A DNA stretch of 64,000 nt from Bog-105 sp965277435 (GCA_965277435.1 OZ255821.1:2170001-2234000), one strand, 5' to 3'; positions 9,398-17,978 are shown, counted from the stretch's first letter. The notes: a model not told the origin generated them from the letters alone. Numbers and translations: made by a program.

Positions 9398-10576
9398 GTG
9401 CCCTGCAGTACCAGCGACGCCGTCCGCAGACTCATGATGCTTGCTCTGTGGACGGCGACGTTGCTGAGCTTCAACGTTCGTGCGCTACCGCAGACGCCAT
9501 CTCCCGCCTTACAAAAGGCTCTGGTAAGCGGGTCGCAAGCACTGCAAGCCGGTGATTATCCGGCCGCGGAAGCAGCCTTTCGAACAGCTTTGGCACTCGA
9601 TCCCAAGTCTGTTGAGATCCTCAACACACTGGCGGTCACGCTGGCCCGGCAGGGAAAGGAGCGGGAGGCCATCGCCTTTTACGATCAAGCCCTCAAACTG
9701 AAGCCACACGACCCGGTAACGACCCGAAATCTGTCCATCGCGTATTTCCGCGCACAGCGGTACAAAGAAGCTCTGCCGCTTCTTGAAGATTATGCTGCTG
9801 CAACGCCGAGCTTTCAGTCGCTCGATTTAACCGGGCTGACTCTCTTTGCTCTCGATCGATATGGGGAAGCGGCAGACTACCTTGAGCGGGCCAGCCAGAT
9901 GCAGCCGCAGAATGTCGCCACGCTCGACATGCTTGGGAAGGCTTACTACCGGGCCAAACAGTACGATCGAGTCTCCGATGTCTTTAGCCGGATCATGGCG
10001 ATCAATCCGAACTCACCCGCGGCACACACCATGCTGGGAATGGCTTACGACAAGAAAGGGCGTGAGGACGAAGCCGAAGCCGAATATCAAGCCGCCGCGA
10101 AAGTGGACCCGAACTACATGGGCGTGCATTCCGGCTTAGGCATCATCTATTGGAGGAGCGGCAAATTCGACGACGCGGCGACGGAGTTCAAGACAGAATT
10201 ACGCAATTACCCTCGCGATCCAGTCTCCAACTACTTGCTGGGCGATATCTTGCGCAAGCAGAATCGCGCGGCCCAGGCGCTCCCCTATCTGGCAGCCGCC
10301 ATTGCGGCCAATCCAAATTACTTCAGTGCGCTTTTTGAACTCGGGAAGTGCCAGGTGATGCTCGAGCAACCAGCGAGGGCTGTAACGCCTTTGCGAAAAG
10401 CGATCGCCCTAAAGCCCGACTACGCGGAAGCCCATTTCGTACTCGGTTCCGCTTTGCGAAAACTCGATAAGACGGCAGAAGCCAACCGCGAGCAAAGAAC
10501 CGCTGAACAGATCCAGGAGAAGGTTCGCGCTGAGGGTATTCAAGAGCTGGATAACGAAGCCAGTCCAAATCGCTGA
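9398..10576 (+). CDS. Secreted tetratricopeptide-repeat protein
   Basis: A 392-residue protein starting with GTG three bases after the preceding stop; an internal ATG at 9434 is an alternative start. Residues ~12-30 form a signal peptide (LMMLALWTATLLSF). The rest is about nine TPR units with the usual A-x-x-x-Y/F and P spacing (for example LDPKSVEILNTLAVTLARQG). TPR arrays are protein-interaction scaffolds; in this phylum such proteins often follow large TonB-dependent receptors. Its place at the end of the receptor pair suggests a periplasmic partner of the uptake system, though no enzymatic domain is visible. Confidence 0.85.
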   Translation: MPCSTSDAVRRLMMLALWTATLLSFNVRALPQTPSPALQKALVSGSQALQAGDYPAAEAAFRTALALDPKSVEILNTLAVTLARQGKEREAIAFYDQALKLKPHDPVTTRNLSIAYFRAQRYKEALPLLEDYAAATPSFQSLDLTGLTLFALDRYGEAADYLERASQMQPQNVATLDMLGKAYYRAKQYDRVSDVFSRIMAINPNSPAAHTMLGMAYDKKGREDEAEAEYQAAAKVDPNYMGVHSGLGIIYWRSGKFDDAATEFKTELRNYPRDPVSNYLLGDILRKQNRAAQALPYLAAAIAANPNYFSALFELGKCQVMLEQPARAVTPLRKAIALKPDYAEAHFVLGSALRKLDKTAEANREQRTAEQIQEKVRAEGIQELDNEASPNR

Positions 10577-10587
10577 CACAAACTGGT

Positions 10588-11322
10588 CTAAGACGCGGCG
10601 GCCTGTTGATTATCCGGGTGCAAAAGTTTCTCTGCGTTTAAAGCTCCGGCAGCTGTGTCTTCGTGCTTGAAGATGGCGTAAGTGGGATACTCGTTCGCGC
10701 GGTACTGACCAATGCGATAGCCGATGCTTTCGAGCTCCGATTCGGTGTAGTCCGGCTTGCGTAGACGTAAATAGACAAAGTCGGTGGTCAAAACATGCGG
10801 CGTTTCCAGATTCTCGTTTTCCGCCTGGCAAAGGCCTACATTGGCATCGCGGAGAACCTGGTATACGCTTTCATCGAACCAGGTGGCGTTCCGAAATTCA
10901 AACGCAGCCCGGATCGCGCGAGGCAGGCCTCCCACGAAACGGCGTAGCCTTTCTAGATCTATCCGGAAACTTGGCGCGAGCTGGAACAAAATCGGTCCGA
11001 GTCGCCCGGCCGCGCGCAAAGGATCGAGCGATTCGAGGAAGTAGCGCGTAAAATCCTCCGCTCCCTCGAGCTTTAGGGAATGCGTGATCTTCATATGCGC
11101 CTTGGGAAGAAACAAAAAATTATCCGGCGTGTTAGCAATCCATTTTTCAAAGGTCGCTGCGGAAGCAATGCGCCGGTAGGTGTAATTCACCTCGACGGCA
11201 TTCAAGCGCGAGGCATAGTAAGACAAGAACTTAGTGCTGGACAGTTTTTCCGGATAAAATTCCGGCTTCCAGGCTGGATACGCGAAACCAGAGGTGCCGC
11301 AATAAAGAGGAGCGTCGGACAC
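10588..11322 (-). CDS. DUF72 (YecE-like) family protein
   Basis: A 244-residue protein, the usual length for DUF72. It opens with LYCGTSGFAYPAWKPEFYPE and continues with FLSYYASRLNAVEVNYTYRR and LPKAHMKITH, all typical of this TIM-barrel family of unknown biochemical function. The 3' end faces the TPR gene with only 11 bp between stops. It is 6 bp downstream of the molybdoenzyme gene on the same strand and may be co-transcribed with it. Family assignment is firm; function is not known. Confidence 0.9.
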   Translation of the reverse strand: MSDAPLYCGTSGFAYPAWKPEFYPEKLSSTKFLSYYASRLNAVEVNYTYRRIASAATFEKWIANTPDNFLFLPKAHMKITHSLKLEGAEDFTRYFLESLDPLRAAGRLGPILFQLAPSFRIDLERLRRFVGGLPRAIRAAFEFRNATWFDESVYQVLRDANVGLCQAENENLETPHVLTTDFVYLRLRKPDYTESELESIGYRIGQYRANEYPTYAIFKHEDTAAGALNAEKLLHPDNQQAAAS

Positions 11323-11328
11323 GAAGAA

Positions 11329-12102
11329 TCAGAGACCTGCAAACCAATCGTATCCCTGCTCGGCCCAAAAGTCATCCGGCTGGTCGTTTGTATACTCGAT
11401 CGATCCGATGCGCTTGATATTCTTGATGCCGTATTTCACCGGAATGACCAGGCGAAGCGGCGCGCCATGGTCGTCGGTAAGGGGCTTGCCGTTGTGTTCA
11501 TAGGCGAGCAGCGTCTGCGGATGCATCGCACTCTTTACGTCAAGGCCGACGTAGTACTCTTCGTCAGGCGTCATCATGTTGACGTAAGCGGGCAAAGCCT
11601 TGCCCGGTGGAAAGAACTTCTTGGTGAAATCGGAGAAGCGCGTGCCGCCCCAGGAGGTCACCACACTCCAGCCTTCTATACAGAAGAAGCGGGTGATCAT
11701 TTCGACCTTGGGAAAGCGGGTCACGTCCGATAAACGTAAATTGAGGGGCTGCACGCCATCCGCCGAGACTTTTAGACGCCAGGTCTCCCTATCGACATCT
11801 GAATCCAAGCCGTCGTCCCCATTCGGTTTGAGGTAGGTAATCTGGCTGGCGTCATAGGTCGGCATCAGGTGATTGTCACTCAGATACGCATGCGACAATT
11901 TGCGGTTAAAGGCGAGGGCGCGCCGCTGCGGCCAAGGCGCGTTGTCTTCCTCGGCGCTTTTCGTGAGCCACTCGTAACCTCCCAAGCCTGCAGCGGCAGC
12001 CAGACCGCCGATCAGGAAACCGCGCCTGGATCGCTTGCCGAGTTCCTTTTGCAGTTCTCCCGGTTCGAGAACAATTTCAGGATGTCTGTTATTCGCGTCC
12101 AT
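11329..12102 (-). CDS. Tat-exported sulfite-oxidase-fold molybdopterin oxidoreductase (MsrP-like catalytic subunit)
   Basis: A 257-residue protein of the oxidoreductase molybdopterin-binding family (sulfite oxidase fold). A twin-arginine signal (RSRRGFLIGG, residues ~25-34) sends it folded and cofactor-loaded to the periplasm. Cys141 in TRFFCIEGWS is the conserved Mo ligand. The C-terminal APLRLVIPVKYGIKNIK region matches the family. MsrP repairs methionine sulfoxide in periplasmic proteins, but close relatives use other substrates, so the activity is provisional. Its start overlaps the end of a b-type cytochrome gene by 14 bp, pointing to an operon in which the cytochrome delivers quinol electrons. 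Confidence 0.85.
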   Translation of the reverse strand: MDANNRHPEIVLEPGELQKELGKRSRRGFLIGGLAAAAGLGGYEWLTKSAEEDNAPWPQRRALAFNRKLSHAYLSDNHLMPTYDASQITYLKPNGDDGLDSDVDRETWRLKVSADGVQPLNLRLSDVTRFPKVEMITRFFCIEGWSVVTSWGGTRFSDFTKKFFPPGKALPAYVNMMTPDEEYYVGLDVKSAMHPQTLLAYEHNGKPLTDDHGAPLRLVIPVKYGIKNIKRIGSIEYTNDQPDDFWAEQGYDWFAGL

Positions 12103-12736
12103 CTACCAACTCGTATCCCATAACCATGCTGCGAAAATTGTTCCAACCGGCTCGCGCCACCTGGGCGACATGCACCACAAAAAAAGCCAAATATCCCATT
12201 GTTAAAGCAAAATGAATTAGGCGAGCGAACGTATAGCCGCCGCATAAAACGGTCAACCAGTGGAGTTGAACGGGCTTATAAATTGCCAGGCCCGTAATCA
12301 GAGACCCTGCGCCCATCAAAATGATAGCGGTGTAGGAAATCTGCTGAGCGGCGTTGTATTTCTCTTGCGGTGGAGCTTCTTTGCGGATGCCAAGGTCATG
12401 CAGTACCACCGCCCAGACATCGCCGAAGGCGGACATGGATTGCGGCGTCAGGTAACGCCACTCGCCCGAAAATACTGTGTAGCCTACATACAAAATACCG
12501 TTGACGCCGAAGAGCCACATCAGCGTAAAGTGCAGCGCCATACCGTCAGAGAGACGGTGGTCGATGTGAAAAGTCGAAAAAAACCAGTCAGGGAAGAAGT
12601 GGAAAGGTCCAATGTGGTATGGCGTGTAAGCCCAGTAAATGAGAACGCCACTCCAGATCATGAGGAACAGAAGGGGAAAGTTGATCCAATGAAACCAACG
12701 GATCGCCGTAAGATGTTTCAATTGCAGCTTTTGCAT
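12089..12736 (-). CDS. Cytochrome b561-like membrane subunit
   Basis: A 215-residue membrane protein with about four hydrophobic helices and His residues placed for haem ligation (AIRWFHWINFP near the N-terminus, MALHFTLMW in the middle, LIHFALTMGYLAFFVVHVAQ near the C-terminus). This is the pattern of the bacterial cytochrome b561 / Ni,Fe-hydrogenase b-subunit family. It overlaps the following molybdoenzyme gene by 14 bp, so the two probably form a quinol-dependent enzyme pair. It does not obviously match MsrQ, the usual membrane partner of MsrP, so this may be a variant electron route. Confidence 0.8.
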   Translation of the reverse strand: MQKLQLKHLTAIRWFHWINFPLLFLMIWSGVLIYWAYTPYHIGPFHFFPDWFFSTFHIDHRLSDGMALHFTLMWLFGVNGILYVGYTVFSGEWRYLTPQSMSAFGDVWAVVLHDLGIRKEAPPQEKYNAAQQISYTAIILMGAGSLITGLAIYKPVQLHWLTVLCGGYTFARLIHFALTMGYLAFFVVHVAQVARAGWNNFRSMVMGYELVDGRE

Positions 12737-13283
12737 CTGTACTTTTCTTCGTCGCAGGACGCGTTATAGTTACGGGATAGAGTGTTTCAGTTATGAGGAG
12801 AGTAGCATTTCTACTAGTTCTCCCTCTCCTATTTAACCAAGGCATGATCTGGACGCCATATTTCGCCTCTTCGCTGCTTCTGGTCTGTCACATACAAACT
12901 GTTTCGAGGCCAAACCCCCTGGTAAGTACTATTTCAAGCAAACTCCAGTTTCACTGCGCCGCGACGAAATCGTTATCCCCTCAACATTGGAGCTTGCGGC
13001 CCGGATGAATTTTGCGTACAATCTTCCAGCAGTAGGAAGTTCTATGCCGGACGGTTCGGATGGCTGGCCCGGCAGGAACGCGCGAACAGCTACTTACTTC
13101 CTCATCGAAGGCGCGTGAATTGAGTATGAAGCGCCGTCTCGTGAGCGGGACCGGGTGAGTGAGTGCAACCGATTTGCCGGCACAAGCCTTTGGAAGTACT
13201 ACGATTTTGTAACTTGAGGGCGCGGAAATCGCACCTGTTCTTTGATTCGAACAATGAGATGTTTTGTTAGGCTAGGGGATTAA
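12737..13283. other. 547-bp intergenic region; possible decayed coding remnant, no confident gene
   Basis: No convincing gene. One plus-strand frame is open from about 12838 to a TGA near 13117 and reads protein-like (for example KYYFKQTPVSLRRDEIVIPS followed by LELAARMNFAYNLP), but it has no start codon, because a stop precedes it. A different frame gives a 71-codon ORF at 12793-13008 with a hydrophobic start. The two could be fragments of a decayed gene with a frameshift between them. I see no clear terminator or promoter. Confidence 0.3.
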
Positions 13284-13997
13284 ATGCGAGCTTTGACCTT
13301 GACGGGTTTCACCGCCGGCGCGGTGATGGGCGGCCTCTCTGCCGCTGCTGCGTACGGTAGTGTGTCGAAATCCTCTCAGCTGTTTGGCCCCACGGTGTAC
13401 CGAGGATCCGGCCAGCAGCGAACTGTTGCCTTGACTTTTGACGACGGCCCGAGTGAGGGTACCCTGCCGCTGCTCGACTATCTCCAGAAAGAGAACGTCT
13501 TTGCTACCTTCTTTCAATGTGGAATGAACGTCGAGCGCCTGCCGGATGTTGCCGGTAGAGTGGCGGCAGCCGGCCATCAACTGGGAAATCATTCCTACTC
13601 ACACCCTAAGCTGCCGTTTAAGTCACGGGAGTTTATTGAACGGGAATTCACCGAAGCCCAAAAAATTATTGAATTTGAAACAGGCGTTGCGCCCATGCTG
13701 CTGCGGCCGCCCTATGGTTTTCGCTGGGCCGGAATGCGTGCCGTGCAGGAAAAGCTTTCTTTGCTCAGCGTGCTCTGGACCGTGATCGGCAACGATTGGC
13801 GCTGGCCCGCCGACCGCATCCGAAGACACGTTCTGAGGCGCTCTACGCCAGGTGGCATCATTTGTCTCCACGACGGCCGCGGCGTCGAGCCCAATCCGGA
13901 TGTTTCCGAGATGCTGACGGCAGTGAAAAGAATCGTGCCGCGATTGAAGGACAACGGCTACACATTCCTGACCGTGAGCGATCTCCTTCACTCATAG
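13284..13997 (+). CDS. Polysaccharide deacetylase (NodB homology, carbohydrate esterase 4)
   Basis: A 237-residue protein with the five CE4 motifs: TFDDGP (motif 1, catalytic base and metal Asp), NHSYSHP (motif 2, metal-binding His), RPPYG (motif 3), a WTVIGNDW-type motif 4 and ICLHDG (motif 5, catalytic His). An N-terminal hydrophobic stretch suggests export or a membrane anchor. CE4 enzymes remove acetyl groups from chitin-like or peptidoglycan sugars. An AGGGG precedes the ATG. It is convergent with the GH39 gene, 2 bp between stops. Confidence 0.9.
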   Translation: MRALTLTGFTAGAVMGGLSAAAAYGSVSKSSQLFGPTVYRGSGQQRTVALTFDDGPSEGTLPLLDYLQKENVFATFFQCGMNVERLPDVAGRVAAAGHQLGNHSYSHPKLPFKSREFIEREFTEAQKIIEFETGVAPMLLRPPYGFRWAGMRAVQEKLSLLSVLWTVIGNDWRWPADRIRRHVLRRSTPGGIICLHDGRGVEPNPDVSEMLTAVKRIVPRLKDNGYTFLTVSDLLHS

Positions 13998-13999
13998 TG

Positions 14000-15499
14000 T
14001 CACTTTCCAAGCTCAACCAGGGCGAGCGTCTGCGGTCCGAGAACAATCGACTTCTTAATCGGGCTCTTTTCGGCCGCTGGTAATTGGGCCGCTTCGATGA
14101 GCTGTCGAGTCTGCTCCCTGCTTAGCAAGGCGGGCGAGCCCATCTTCTGCCACGATTCGAGGACAGAGCCGTGGTCGGGAGCAACAAAGCGCAAAGTGTA
14201 AGACTTGGCATGGACCCCCTTTATGTTCAGATGAAATGTCTTCGGTGCGCCGCTCTCGTGCGGCTCGGCGTAGTTCCACAACACGACCGCGAAGCTCCCG
14301 TCCGATCTCCTGGTTACCAGTGCATTCTCTGAGTCGATCGGAATGCGCTGATCGCCGAGCCGGTGCAATAGATCGAAGACCCAGAATGATGCTTTGGGGA
14401 TGTGCCGTTCCGCGATCACCCCATAGCCGCCGTAGAAAGGCGTCTTCACAACACCCTGCTCTTCGAAAACATCCGAGAACGTCCAGTAAGACATCAGGCT
14501 CACCAGCCCATCGCACTCCCGTATGTTGTTGGCGAGCCATGGTCCGATGAATGCGCTGTCTGTTACTTCGGGCTGATTCATATACGTCGCGTTGTATTCA
14601 GACCAGATAATCGGCGTACCCGGCGCGGCTGATGCCTTCACGTGGTCGTAGACCTTTTTGGCCGAACGCGCCACCATGTCGCGCCGCGTAATAGGAAGTC
14701 GTTTTCCGAAGACATCTCTGGAATCTTCGTTGCCGTACACGTGAGTTGATACGAAGTCGAACGGTACATCGTTTTTTTTGCAGTGGGTAATGAAGGCATC
14801 GGCCCACGCCGCTTGAGCGGTCGCCGGACCTCCCACGCGCAGCTTTGCATCCACGCTCTTCACGGCCTTTGCCGTCACGTCGTATAGGGCGAAATAAGTT
14901 TCCTGCTTCGGCTCGCCGTTCCAAAAATCGATATTGGGTTCGTTCCAGACTTCGAAGTACCATTGCTCCACTTCCTCCTTGCCGTAGCGGTCAACCAGGT
15001 GTTGCGTGAAGGCCTGGATGAGCGCGCTCCACTTAGCCGGATCCTTCGGTGGGGATGGCAGAGGCTTGTACCAGAACGGATGGGGGGCGAGATGCGCGGC
15101 CAGTTTCCGCGGCATAAAGCTCAGTTCTACGAAAGGCTTGACGTGGTTCTCGAGCAGCCCATCATAGATTTCGTCGACGTACGAGAAGTTGTAAACCGGC
15201 TTGCCCTGCGCGTCCTCGTCGTAGACGCCGTTCTCGTCGTCAAGGATCGCGTGGAAGCGGACGTAGCGAAGCTCGGTGTGATCGCGGACAGTGCGCAAAT
15301 CCTGGCGATAGCTATCGCGCAGACTGAGGTTTGCGCGGCCTGATCCGAACATCTGTTCCCAGAAGTGCGGAAAGGGACGGGCGACCGCAGCCGCGTCCAC
15401 CGTAATGTTCTCTTCGGAATTCGCACTCTGAGAAGACCCGGCTGGGATGAAGGAAACCGAGAGGAGGAACACGCCCAGTGTTGCTGGTAGAGTTTTCAC
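14000..15499 (-). CDS. Secreted glycoside hydrolase family 39 protein (beta-xylosidase-like)
   Basis: A 499-residue protein with a signal peptide (residues 1-~24, ending in SSQ). The TIM barrel carries both clan-A glutamates: Glu187 in EVWNEPNIDFW (acid/base) and Glu301 in IIWSEYNATY (nucleophile). STHVYGN before the second glutamate is also typical of GH39. A C-terminal beta-sandwich follows (about 400-499). GH39 enzymes cleave beta-xylosides or related glycans; the exact substrate cannot be told. No operon partner on the same strand. Confidence 0.88.
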   Translation of the reverse strand: MKTLPATLGVFLLSVSFIPAGSSQSANSEENITVDAAAVARPFPHFWEQMFGSGRANLSLRDSYRQDLRTVRDHTELRYVRFHAILDDENGVYDEDAQGKPVYNFSYVDEIYDGLLENHVKPFVELSFMPRKLAAHLAPHPFWYKPLPSPPKDPAKWSALIQAFTQHLVDRYGKEEVEQWYFEVWNEPNIDFWNGEPKQETYFALYDVTAKAVKSVDAKLRVGGPATAQAAWADAFITHCKKNDVPFDFVSTHVYGNEDSRDVFGKRLPITRRDMVARSAKKVYDHVKASAAPGTPIIWSEYNATYMNQPEVTDSAFIGPWLANNIRECDGLVSLMSYWTFSDVFEEQGVVKTPFYGGYGVIAERHIPKASFWVFDLLHRLGDQRIPIDSENALVTRRSDGSFAVVLWNYAEPHESGAPKTFHLNIKGVHAKSYTLRFVAPDHGSVLESWQKMGSPALLSREQTRQLIEAAQLPAAEKSPIKKSIVLGPQTLALVELGK

Positions 15500-15589
15500 G
15501 CTCTTGTTAGAAGCGTTAATTACAAGGATGTTGCAGGCGGTTTTCGGCAGCGCTGGTAGGATGTAAGAAGTTCAAATTGTGAGGTACCT

Positions 15590-16036
15590 ATGAAGCTCCT
15601 GGCAGCCTCGATTCTCCTGTTAGCTGCGCCTGCAGTCTGCCTGTTCAGCCAGCAAATCGATCCCGGGAACAAGAATGATGCCGCGACGTTCGGCAATCAC
15701 CACAATTCAAAGCCGGAAAAGAATCCGACGAGCCGCACGGTGACCGGACAGGTGACCGACAAGAACGGGCGTGTCCTGGAAGGCGCCATGGTTACCCTCA
15801 CAGACAAAAAGACCAATGACAAAACCGATTTCTTTACCAAGAAAGACGGCCGTTATCAGTTTGCGGACTTGAGTTTCACGAAGGATTACGAAGTACAGGC
15901 CCGCTATAAGGACAAAGTAAGCGAGTTGAAAAAGCTTAGCCAGTTTGACCGGTTGCCTAAGCCAGTCCGCATCCTCGAAGTCCCGATTGACGCACCCGCC
16001 AAACCAGCCGTAGCTGCGAACTCTGCTAAGCCGTAA
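15590..16036 (+). CDS. Small secreted protein with carboxypeptidase-regulatory-like domain
   Basis: A 148-residue protein with a signal peptide (MKLLAASILLLAAPAVCLFS) and one Ig-like carboxypeptidase regulatory domain at about residues 46-115 (TVTGQVTDKNGRVLEGAMVT, then KKDGRYQFADL). The Lys/Asp-rich C-terminal tail ends AKPAVAANSAKP and looks disordered. The domain is the one found at the N-terminus of the large receptors in this window, here on its own. GAGG sits five bases before the ATG. Probable periplasmic or surface protein; function unknown. Confidence 0.8.
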   Translation: MKLLAASILLLAAPAVCLFSQQIDPGNKNDAATFGNHHNSKPEKNPTSRTVTGQVTDKNGRVLEGAMVTLTDKKTNDKTDFFTKKDGRYQFADLSFTKDYEVQARYKDKVSELKKLSQFDRLPKPVRILEVPIDAPAKPAVAANSAKP

Positions 16037-16091
16037 AGTTTCTGAGCCGCGCGCGTCAGCAAGCGGAATTTGGCGAAGAGCTTCTTAGGCT

Positions 16092-16107
16092 TCCGCGGAT
16101 ACGCGGA
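16092..16107. terminator. Possible bidirectional terminator hairpin between convergent genes
   Basis: TCCGCG (16092-16097), loop GATA, CGCGGA (16102-16107) form a perfect 6-bp stem in the 73-bp gap between two convergent genes. No U-rich tract follows on either side, so an intrinsic terminator role is uncertain. Confidence 0.3.
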
Positions 16108-16109
16108 GC

Positions 16110-16664
16110 TTATGGCACTCCGGAGGCTGCCGGTGAGGCCGCTGCATACTGCTTGTCATATAGCGCCACAATATCGCTCGTTATATCGATGCTGTCCGCT
16201 GCGTAGATCACCTGTGAGGCCTGTTCGCCCGACTCCACGATGAGTAAATACTGGTTCTCTTTCGCGTATTTCGAAAGCACTGTCATCAGCTTTTGACTCA
16301 GGTTCTGCAGCACCTGTTGCTGCTTTGCCTGCACATCTTCCTGCGCATCCTGTGTATCTCGCTCCAGCTTCTTCTTCTTTCCATCGATCTCACGCGACAG
16401 TTCTACTTTCTTGTCGTCCGTGAGCAGATTTGCGCCCCTTTTTAACTGTTCCTCCAGTTGCGCAATGTCCTGTTGGCGGGTCGTGAACTCCTTCTGTTTC
16501 GGCGTCACCCGCGCCTGCAAGTCCCGCAAGGCGTTCTGCCCGTCTTTCGTCGTCACCAAAGCCTTCTGCACATTGATCACGCCGATCTTGTGTGCCCCCT
16601 CCTGTCCCGCCGCGCACATCGCCAGCGAGCACGCCAACCAGCTGATCGCCACTTGCCTCTTCAT
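16110..16664 (-). CDS. OmpH/Skp-like periplasmic chaperone
   Basis: A 184-residue protein with a signal peptide (residues 1-~21). The mature protein starts KIGVINVQKALVTTKDGQ, the conserved OmpH/Skp opening. It continues with a long charged, heptad-like region at about 45-130 (many Lys, Glu, Gln), consistent with Skp's coiled-coil tentacles, and closes with NQYLLIVESGEQ. Skp captures unfolded outer-membrane proteins in the periplasm, a plausible need in a genome with many large receptors. It is not next to bamA or lpxD here. Confidence 0.8.
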   Translation of the reverse strand: MKRQVAISWLACSLAMCAAGQEGAHKIGVINVQKALVTTKDGQNALRDLQARVTPKQKEFTTRQQDIAQLEEQLKRGANLLTDDKKVELSREIDGKKKKLERDTQDAQEDVQAKQQQVLQNLSQKLMTVLSKYAKENQYLLIVESGEQASQVIYAADSIDITSDIVALYDKQYAAASPAASGVP

Positions 16665-16753
16665 TGAATATGTCTGAATCCCCCTTTGCCTCCCGCACGT
16701 CGCGTACAGGAAAGGAACGATTCATGTTCGGATTTCTTGCATTCTTTTTTGAA

Positions 16754-16856
16754 CCTTCCGAGGAACTCGCGCGCACAACGGACTCGCGATCCGCGCCCAA
16801 GTCCGCCGCATTTCCTCTTTCGTCTCGTGGCGCGGAATCGCGGCCTGTGCTTGCTT
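16754..16856 (-). repeat. Dispersed ~100-bp repeat, copy A
   Basis: Read on the minus strand this segment runs AAGCAAGCACAGGCCGCG ... ACGAAAGAGG ... GCGGACTTGGGCGCGG ... GTCCGTTGTGCGCG ... GTTCCTCGGAAGG. The same series of blocks occurs at 26874-26980, 58334-58430 and 58428-58569. Its left boundary lies within a few bases of the ATG of the sigma factor gene. On the minus strand it contains a 45-codon ORF (16722-16859). Confidence 0.7.
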
Positions 16857-16857
16857 C

Positions 16858-17502
16858 ATGCAATTTAAAGAAGACCTGCAGCTAGCCCGCGCCTGCGCGT
16901 CGGGCGATGCGCTCGCCTGGCAGTGTTTTCTTAATCGCTATAACGCCAAACTGCAGTCCGCCGCTTATGCGCTGGTGCACGATCACTTTCTCGCTCGCGA
17001 GTTGGCGGACACGCTCTGCGCAGACCTATTCTGTGGAGAAAAATCGAAACTCGCCACGTATACCGGCCGCGGGTCGCTTGAAAACTGGCTGAAAGTAGTT
17101 CTTTACCAGCTCCACGTCGATCGTTTTCGCAGCGAACGCCGCTTCCTCTCTTTTGACGAGCGGATCTGCGCTGTAAACTTCGGCTTCGATCAGACCGTTC
17201 GAAGCGACCATAACTTTGAAGAGTGCCTTAAGTCAACGATTCGCGAACTCAAGCCCGAAAGGCGTTTGCTCCTGGCCAGTCAATTCTTTGATCACCGCAC
17301 ACTCGCACAGATCGCCACCATGTTGCATGTCCACGAATCCACCGTGAGCCGCCGCCTCGACAAAGCGTTGCGCCAGATTCGGCGGGGCGTACTCCGGCAA
17401 CTTCGCTCGCAAGGCCTCGACCAGCCTACCCTTACCGAAGTTTCGTTTGACCTCCACGCCGAACTCCTGCTGGGCGTCGATATAGTGAAGGACCGATCGT
17501 GA
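16858..17502 (+). CDS. ECF-like sigma factor
   Basis: A 214-residue protein of the sigma-70 superfamily lacking region 3. Region 2 is at about residues 8-85 (CFLNRYNAKLQSAAYALVHD; KLATYTGRGSLENWLKVVLY, with the GRGSLENWL motif seen in many ECF factors). Region 4 is at about 125-185, with a helix-turn-helix RTLAQIATMLHVHESTVSRR. It overlaps the downstream anti-sigma gene by 4 bp, the typical coupled pair. The start ATG sits directly against repeat copy A, so its native promoter may have been altered by that insertion. The target promoters are unknown. Confidence 0.85.
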   Translation: MQFKEDLQLARACASGDALAWQCFLNRYNAKLQSAAYALVHDHFLARELADTLCADLFCGEKSKLATYTGRGSLENWLKVVLYQLHVDRFRSERRFLSFDERICAVNFGFDQTVRSDHNFEECLKSTIRELKPERRLLLASQFFDHRTLAQIATMLHVHESTVSRRLDKALRQIRRGVLRQLRSQGLDQPTLTEVSFDLHAELLLGVDIVKDRS

Positions 17503-17915
17503 GTTCGTCTTGCCCTGAACCCAATCTGCTGGCAGCCTTCGCGGGTAACACGTTGAGCCGTCGTAATCGAACTACCCTCATGGCCCACCTCGTTGATTGC
17601 GAGTCCTGCCGTGAGTGCCTCCACTTCGCTCATCAATCCAGCCCGCGCCCTCAGCTTTGCGCGTCTCCTCTGTGGAACGCAGCGGCCCTGCTATCTCTCC
17701 CTGCTCTAGCCCTTGTTCTGCTGTTTGTCACCTTGCACACAGGTACTCCGCACGCCCAGCCTTCTCGTTTTCTTATGGGCGTCTCCGCTCGACCGGCTAT
17801 TCACATACTGACGCCATTCCATTCACCACAGAATAATCGGCTCATCCTGCAAACGAAGCTCGGCGAGCGTTGGATCACTTTTGCTAACCCTTTCAGCCCG
17901 GTACAACGCAACTAA
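17499..17915 (+). CDS. Anti-sigma factor with zinc-finger-like N-terminus and one membrane helix
   Basis: A 138-residue protein starting with GTG inside the stop of the sigma gene (GTGA overlap). The N-terminus has HLVDCESCRECLHF, a His-x3-Cys-x2-Cys pattern like the zinc-binding anti-sigma domain. A hydrophobic stretch at about residues 60-82 (ALLSLPALALVLLFVTL) is a probable membrane span, followed by a short extracytoplasmic domain. It probably holds the partner sigma factor inactive at the membrane until a signal is sensed. Confidence 0.75.
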   Translation: MSSSCPEPNLLAAFAGNTLSRRNRTTLMAHLVDCESCRECLHFAHQSSPRPQLCASPLWNAAALLSLPALALVLLFVTLHTGTPHAQPSRFLMGVSARPAIHILTPFHSPQNNRLILQTKLGERWITFANPFSPVQRN

Positions 17916-17978
17916 ATCGCCTGGTACTGTGAGGCCGGTGCGCGCCCTGATATCCTAACCAGCACCGACCACCGTTCG

